Shown here one piece after another: positions 60,716 to 64,000 of a stretch of DNA of 64,000 nt. Location: positions 1-64,000 of the forward strand of contig JAGCZH010000005.1 of the NCBI GenBank assembly GCA_017960475.1, written 5' to 3'. The notes under the pieces were generated by a model that saw nothing but the letters and a program-made list of their open reading frames with translations, searched no databases and was not told the DNA's origin. Position numbers and translations under genes: made by a program. Every line of letters starts with the position of its first letter. Position 1 is the stretch's first letter. This DNA comes from Bacteroidales bacterium. GTDB taxonomy: Bacteria; Bacteroidota; Bacteroidia; Bacteroidales; P3.

Positions 60716-60746
60716 GAAGGAATAACACTTTTTGGGTAAATCCTTG

Positions 60747-61121
60747 TTAACGATACTTAAACTCCTCTATCTCTCGACGGTCACGTTTTGTGGGACGTCC
60801 CGATCCTCGATCTCGGCGCTCAAAACCATATTGGCGAGCCATCTGAATACGCTCATATTCCTCTTGAGGGGTAAGGTCGGTAAGATAGTTCTCGACCAAT
60901 TTGGCTCCAACACGATTTCCTAGCATTGCTTTAACCTGGACGGTGCGATGCATCTGCTCTATGTTCAACTCGTAAATCTCGCCTTCTTTGATTTCGTGAG
61001 ACGGTTTCACAGGCATTCCATTCATCTTGACCTGTCCCGATCGGCAGGCATCGGTGGCCATGGCACGAGTCTTATACAGTCGAACGGCCCACAGGTATTT
61101 GTCTATTCTGATATTATCCAT
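60747..61121 (-). CDS. S4-domain RNA-binding protein (HslR/Hsp15-like)
   Basis: 124 aa from the ATG at 61121 (MDNIRIDKYLWAVRLYKTR). A 31-residue in-frame extension upstream would run into the Der coding region and lacks similarity. S4 motif: IRIDKYLWAVRLYKTRAMATDACRSGQVKMNG (about 4-36), then VKPSHEIKEGEIYELNI. Hsp15 binds 50S subunits carrying a nascent chain and helps recycle them after premature dissociation. The C-terminus is very basic (RRDRGSGRPTKRDRRE). It converges with priA (31 bases between). Confidence 0.85.
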   Translation of the reverse strand: MDNIRIDKYLWAVRLYKTRAMATDACRSGQVKMNGMPVKPSHEIKEGEIYELNIEQMHRTVQVKAMLGNRVGAKLVENYLTDLTPQEEYERIQMARQYGFERRDRGSGRPTKRDRREIEEFKYR

Positions 61122-61165
61122 AACAGCGAAAGGATTATGGTTAATACATGCATTGTCGGGATTTC

Positions 61166-62473
61166 CTATTTTGCCCTGAAATAGATATTGATTGGTACGC
61201 CATGGAAATCCCATATCTCACGCATTTTGTTCTCTACAAAACGGCGGTATGGGTCGCGAACATACTGAGGCAAATTGCAGAAAAACACGAATTGGGGATA
61301 AGGAGTGGGCAGTTGAGTGATATACTTGATTTTAACCCATTTGCCTTTAACGCTGGGAGGTGGATTCTGTTCCTTGACAATGGGGAGCAAAACATCATTC
61401 AATTCTGATGTGGATATTTTGCGGCTTCGTGATTCATACACCTGACGTGCCATCTCGAGCACCTTGTATATACGCTGCTTGTTAATGACGGAGGTGAAAA
61501 TGATTGGTACGTCGTCGAAAGGAGCGATACGTTCTCTTATTAATTCCTCAAACTCTTTGTGTGTATGGTTGTCTTTCTCGATAAGGTCCCATTTGTTTAC
61601 AACTACCACAACACCCTTTCGGTTGCGTTGCAAAAGCCCGAAGATGTTCAAATCCTGCTGCTCTATGCCCTGAGAGGCGTCTAGCATAAGAATTCCGACA
61701 TCGCAGCTTTCGATGGCGCGCACCGATCGTAATACCGAATAAAACTCAAGGTCTTCGTTCACCTTCTGTTTTCTGCGTAATCCCGCGGTATCCACGAAAT
61801 TGAAGTCGAACCCGAACATATTGTAATGGGTGAGGAGTGAGTCGCGTGTTGTCCCGGCTACAGGTGTAACAATATTACGTTCCTGACCTGTGATGGCATT
61901 GATAAACGATGATTTGCCGACATTGGGTCGACCAACAACGGCGATGCGAGGCAAAGTGTCTTCCTCCTCGGCTTCGCCTTCGTCAAAGTCAGCGACAACA
62001 GCGTCAAGTAGATCGCCAGTGCCGCTTCCTGTAATGCCTGCGATAGGGTATAGCTCGCCAAGTCCCAAAGCATAGAATTCTCCTATTGTCTCCTGTCGAG
62101 CTGCAGTGTCGCACTTGTTAACGACCAGCATTACTTTCTTATTGCAGCGACGCAGCATGTTGGCCACATCCTCATCCATTGGAGTAAGGCCCTCTTTCGC
62201 ATCGACAAGAAAAAGTATGACATCGGCCTCATCTATGGCAAGAGCCACCTGTTTGCGTATCTCTGTCTCAAAGGCGTCGTCGCCTCCCATAACATAACCG
62301 CCAGTATCAATAACGGAGAAATGTTTGCCGTTCCAGTCGGAATGGCCATATTGCCGGTCTCTGGTAACTCCGGCGGTCTCATCGACAATAGCCTTACGTT
62401 CCTCTATAAGTCTGTTGAATAGCGTTGATTTGCCAACATTAGGGCGTCCAACAATAGCTACGATATTTGACAT
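61166..62473 (-). CDS. der: GTPase Der (EngA)
   Basis: 435 aa. Two tandem G domains: first with [12 protein letters not shown] at 8-19, GVTRDRQYG (G2) and NKCDTA near 118; second with [13 protein letters not shown] near 180, [20 protein letters not shown] near 230 and NKWDLIEKD near 293. A KH-like domain ends at residue 435 ([13 protein letters not shown]). It is essential for 50S subunit maturation. The stop lies 45 bases beyond the S4 gene start, on the same strand. Confidence 0.97.
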   Translation of the reverse strand: MSNIVAIVGRPNVGKSTLFNRLIEERKAIVDETAGVTRDRQYGHSDWNGKHFSVIDTGGYVMGGDDAFETEIRKQVALAIDEADVILFLVDAKEGLTPMDEDVANMLRRCNKKVMLVVNKCDTAARQETIGEFYALGLGELYPIAGITGSGTGDLLDAVVADFDEGEAEEEDTLPRIAVVGRPNVGKSSFINAITGQERNIVTPVAGTTRDSLLTHYNMFGFDFNFVDTAGLRRKQKVNEDLEFYSVLRSVRAIESCDVGILMLDASQGIEQQDLNIFGLLQRNRKGVVVVVNKWDLIEKDNHTHKEFEELIRERIAPFDDVPIIFTSVINKQRIYKVLEMARQVYESRSRKISTSELNDVLLPIVKEQNPPPSVKGKWVKIKYITQLPTPYPQFVFFCNLPQYVRDPYRRFVENKMREIWDFHGVPINIYFRAK

Positions 62474-62552
62474 CTACGAATTGGTTTGGATAGTTTTGTG
62501 AGTTTTTCTTTTTTTTATTCTCTTTATAGCTGAGCGGTTTCCAGTTATCGTT

Positions 62553-62915
62553 TTATTCTTCCGGCTCTTCGTCGTCAGAAAGGAGGATGACCTCAGGCAT
62601 ATCTTTTTCTATTATGCCGAAACAATTCAGAGCGGCGTAACTCTCTGTGATATATGCCACCCCGTATATTGTGTCACCTGCTTTCAGTATGCGACTGGCA
62701 CGATAGGCGATAACGGCATTGTCGTATTCTCCCGTACTGCCTGAGTATGCGACACCAATCTCTTTAGGAGAGATAACGTTGATAATATAAGCCACTTGAG
62801 TCGATGAGCATATCTTAGCTCCGACAACGACAGCGGAGAATTTGAACTCATCGATATCTCGGTTGCATGCCAGCGACACAAGGGTTATAGCGATAAAAAT
62901 GAGTGTTTTTCTCAT
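62553..62915 (-). CDS. Small lipoprotein, paralogue of the one at 44.6 kb
   Basis: 120 aa with lipobox LVSLAC (Cys17), followed by NRDIDEF. The region after it aligns with the lipoprotein at 44,438-44,803: FKFSAVVVGAKICSS/FDFTGTVVDYEMCNG, GEYDNAVIAYRASRILKAG/EEYSNVVVVYGSDRMLKSK, CFGIIEKDMPEVILL/CSYHYTDNDVPEAVF. The C-terminus is acidic (SDDEEPEE). No known domain. It lies between der and a DUF5723-like gene with a large hairpin upstream of the start. Confidence 0.62.
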   Translation of the reverse strand: MRKTLIFIAITLVSLACNRDIDEFKFSAVVVGAKICSSTQVAYIINVISPKEIGVAYSGSTGEYDNAVIAYRASRILKAGDTIYGVAYITESYAALNCFGIIEKDMPEVILLSDDEEPEE

Positions 62916-62944
62916 GATAAAGCAATGGGTGTTTGGTTATCATT

Positions 62945-63000
62945 TGAAAGGGCTGGAAAAGGTTTCGCATATAGTCTGACAACCTTTTCCAACCCTTTCA
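62945..63000. repeat. 20-bp near-perfect inverted repeat (hairpin)
   Basis: TGAAAGGGCTGGAAAAGGTT (62945-62964) pairs with 62981-63000 with one mismatch, across a 16-base loop. It sits between the 3' end of the DUF5723-like gene and the lipoprotein start on minus. No long T-run follows on either strand. Confidence 0.8.
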
Positions 63001-63022
63001 GCAAAGTCACATTCTCTGAAAA

Positions 63023-64000
63023 TTATTTCGAGTTTCCTTTTCCGAAGAAGAGGTTGAGACCAAACGAGATGTTGAACTGTTTGGCGTCAACAAGATAAAT
63101 ATTGGAGATATAATCCAGGAAAGCGTAGAATTGTAAAGTGCGGAAAGGAGTCAAGGTGACACCGACGCCAGGATTGAAGAAGCTCCAATCGCTCTTGCTC
63201 GACACAATCGAAGCGGCTGCCACAACCTCGATCCAGTCTTTGAATCCCGCGCGGGCCATAAGGGTTGTGCGGCTGTAGAAACCTGTGGTTTTTGTTTTGA
63301 AGGCGTCTCCAACCTTGACCACACCGCGGTCAAATTCACCATGGAAAAGAACACCGGCGCTGAACCAGTTGGTGACATTGAACATACCTCCGAGGTTGAC
63401 TTTGGTTGGTATGGAAGTCCAATAGCCTTCGCCGCCGTCGATAACTTTATATTCTGCCAGAGTTTTCAAAGAGTCAATAAGCATACGGGTGAAAGTGGAG
63501 TCCATTGTACCGCCCTGCATGGCCTGGCTGACATCGAGACCTGTGAAGGTGAAGGAGTTGTTCTCGTTAGCGGAAACAACTTTCTTGACGCCGTCGGTCC
63601 AGTGAATACCAGGTCCGAAATCAAGAATACTGGCGGAAAGGTCGAATCGACCGATAGTGTATCTCACACCAAGATCAAAATTGATACCATAGTTTTTGGG
63701 CATGATTGTGCGTACTTTGACACTTGTGGTACCATTGACGGTGTCGCGGATGATATCCAGACATGAAGTCATGTTCATGTCAAGATTGAGGTTGGCGGTC
63801 ATTGACGAATAGTCCTCGGCAGTTCTAATCGTGAGGGATGATGCGGCGTTGGAGAGGTCCATGTAACCCATGAGCAATTTGGCGCGGGCACCGATGGTGA
63901 GGTCATCGTCAAGGAGACGTATACCAAAGCCCAGAGCACCTTCCGCATATACACGGGCACCAATAAGGTCACCGTTCAGAAGTTCAATGACATCGTCACC
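63023..64000 (-). CDS. DUF5723-like outer-membrane protein (5' part beyond window)
   Basis: The open frame continues to the right-hand edge, so the start is not in the window; about 325 residues are visible. Segments such as GIRLLDDDLTIGARAKLLMGYMDLS, INFDLGVRYTIGRFDLSASILDFG, KVNLGGMFNVTNWFSAGVLFHGEFDRG and LQFYAFLDYISNIYL give a beta-barrel pattern matching the DUF5723 family of Bacteroidota outer-membrane proteins. It ends FGLNLFFGKGNSK, with the barrel ending in an aromatic segment (LNLFF). Function unknown. A hairpin follows the stop. Confidence 0.78.
   Translation of the reverse strand, partial: GDDVIELLNGDLIGARVYAEGALGFGIRLLDDDLTIGARAKLLMGYMDLSNAASSLTIRTAEDYSSMTANLNLDMNMTSCLDIIRDTVNGTTSVKVRTIMPKNYGINFDLGVRYTIGRFDLSASILDFGPGIHWTDGVKKVVSANENNSFTFTGLDVSQAMQGGTMDSTFTRMLIDSLKTLAEYKVIDGGEGYWTSIPTKVNLGGMFNVTNWFSAGVLFHGEFDRGVVKVGDAFKTKTTGFYSRTTLMARAGFKDWIEVVAAASIVSSKSDWSFFNPGVGVTLTPFRTLQFYAFLDYISNIYLVDAKQFNISFGLNLFFGKGNSK

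Noticed and set aside
1-64000. CRISPR array, insertion sequences, tRNA or rRNA genes
   Set aside because: No regularly spaced repeats, transposase-like proteins or RNA gene signatures were found on reading through the window, although a dedicated RNA search was not possible.

Overview
The window looks like chromosomal DNA of a Bacteroidota bacterium, most likely order Bacteroidales. The support is AT-rich intergenic DNA with repeated TAnnTTTG (-7 type) promoter elements, lipoproteins with short signal peptides, families typical of the phylum (DUF3276, DUF5683, a DUF5723-like outer-membrane protein, FKBP-type lipoproteins) and an anaerobic-style PEP/pyruvate node (ppdK next to pckA). I found no tRNA, rRNA, insertion sequence, phage gene or CRISPR array. 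I cannot name the species.

Region 1 (1-25,372, all minus strand) is a very large capsule or exopolysaccharide operon. Transcription runs from a GT26 (WecG/TagA/CpsF) gene at 25.4 kb towards position 1. The order is GT26, export lipoprotein (Wza-like), Wzz/tyrosine autokinase (Wzc-like), two paralogous OmpA-domain outer-membrane proteins, three GT4 enzymes, a Wzy-type polymerase/ligase, then a mosaic of GT2, GT4, GT9-like and GT32 enzymes, a YdcF protein, a NodB-like deacetylase and a pyruvyl transferase. Five genes encode GT32 enzymes, and the last two are a recent tandem duplication cut by the window edge. Neither an initiating phosphoglycosyl transferase nor a flippase is present, so they lie elsewhere or beyond the left edge.

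Region 2 (25.4-37 kb) is housekeeping: CvpA and a tRNA-dihydrouridine synthase on plus, then on minus a PAP2 phosphatase, Obg, adenylate kinase, two FKBP lipoproteins, a DHH phosphoesterase, a TPR protein, RecG, CoaD and a small beta-barrel.

Region 3 (37-48 kb) has dnaB, a deoxyhypusine-synthase-like protein paired with an L-cysteine desulfidase/serine dehydratase-like protein, a DUF3276 protein, parA-parB-DUF5683, dapD, a small lipoprotein, and an operon of an unknown exported protein with a GT4-like enzyme. A palindrome upstream of the deoxyhypusine-synthase-like gene resembles a degenerate parS site.

Region 4 (48-64 kb) has ppdK and pckA separated by a strong hairpin, an OmpA-domain protein, thioredoxin, a DUF58 protein, a lipoprotein, a YejK/NdpA-like protein, a META-domain lipoprotein, PriA, an S4 RNA-binding protein, Der, a second small lipoprotein paralogous to the one near 44.6 kb, and a truncated DUF5723-like protein.

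The points most worth following are the GT32-rich capsule locus with twin OmpA proteins and a slippage-prone Tyr-Gly kinase tail, the bacterial deoxyhypusine-synthase-like/desulfidase operon, the parS-like palindrome, an unlisted 40-aa membrane peptide next to parA, a possibly leaderless dnaB, and the ppdK-pckA hairpin.
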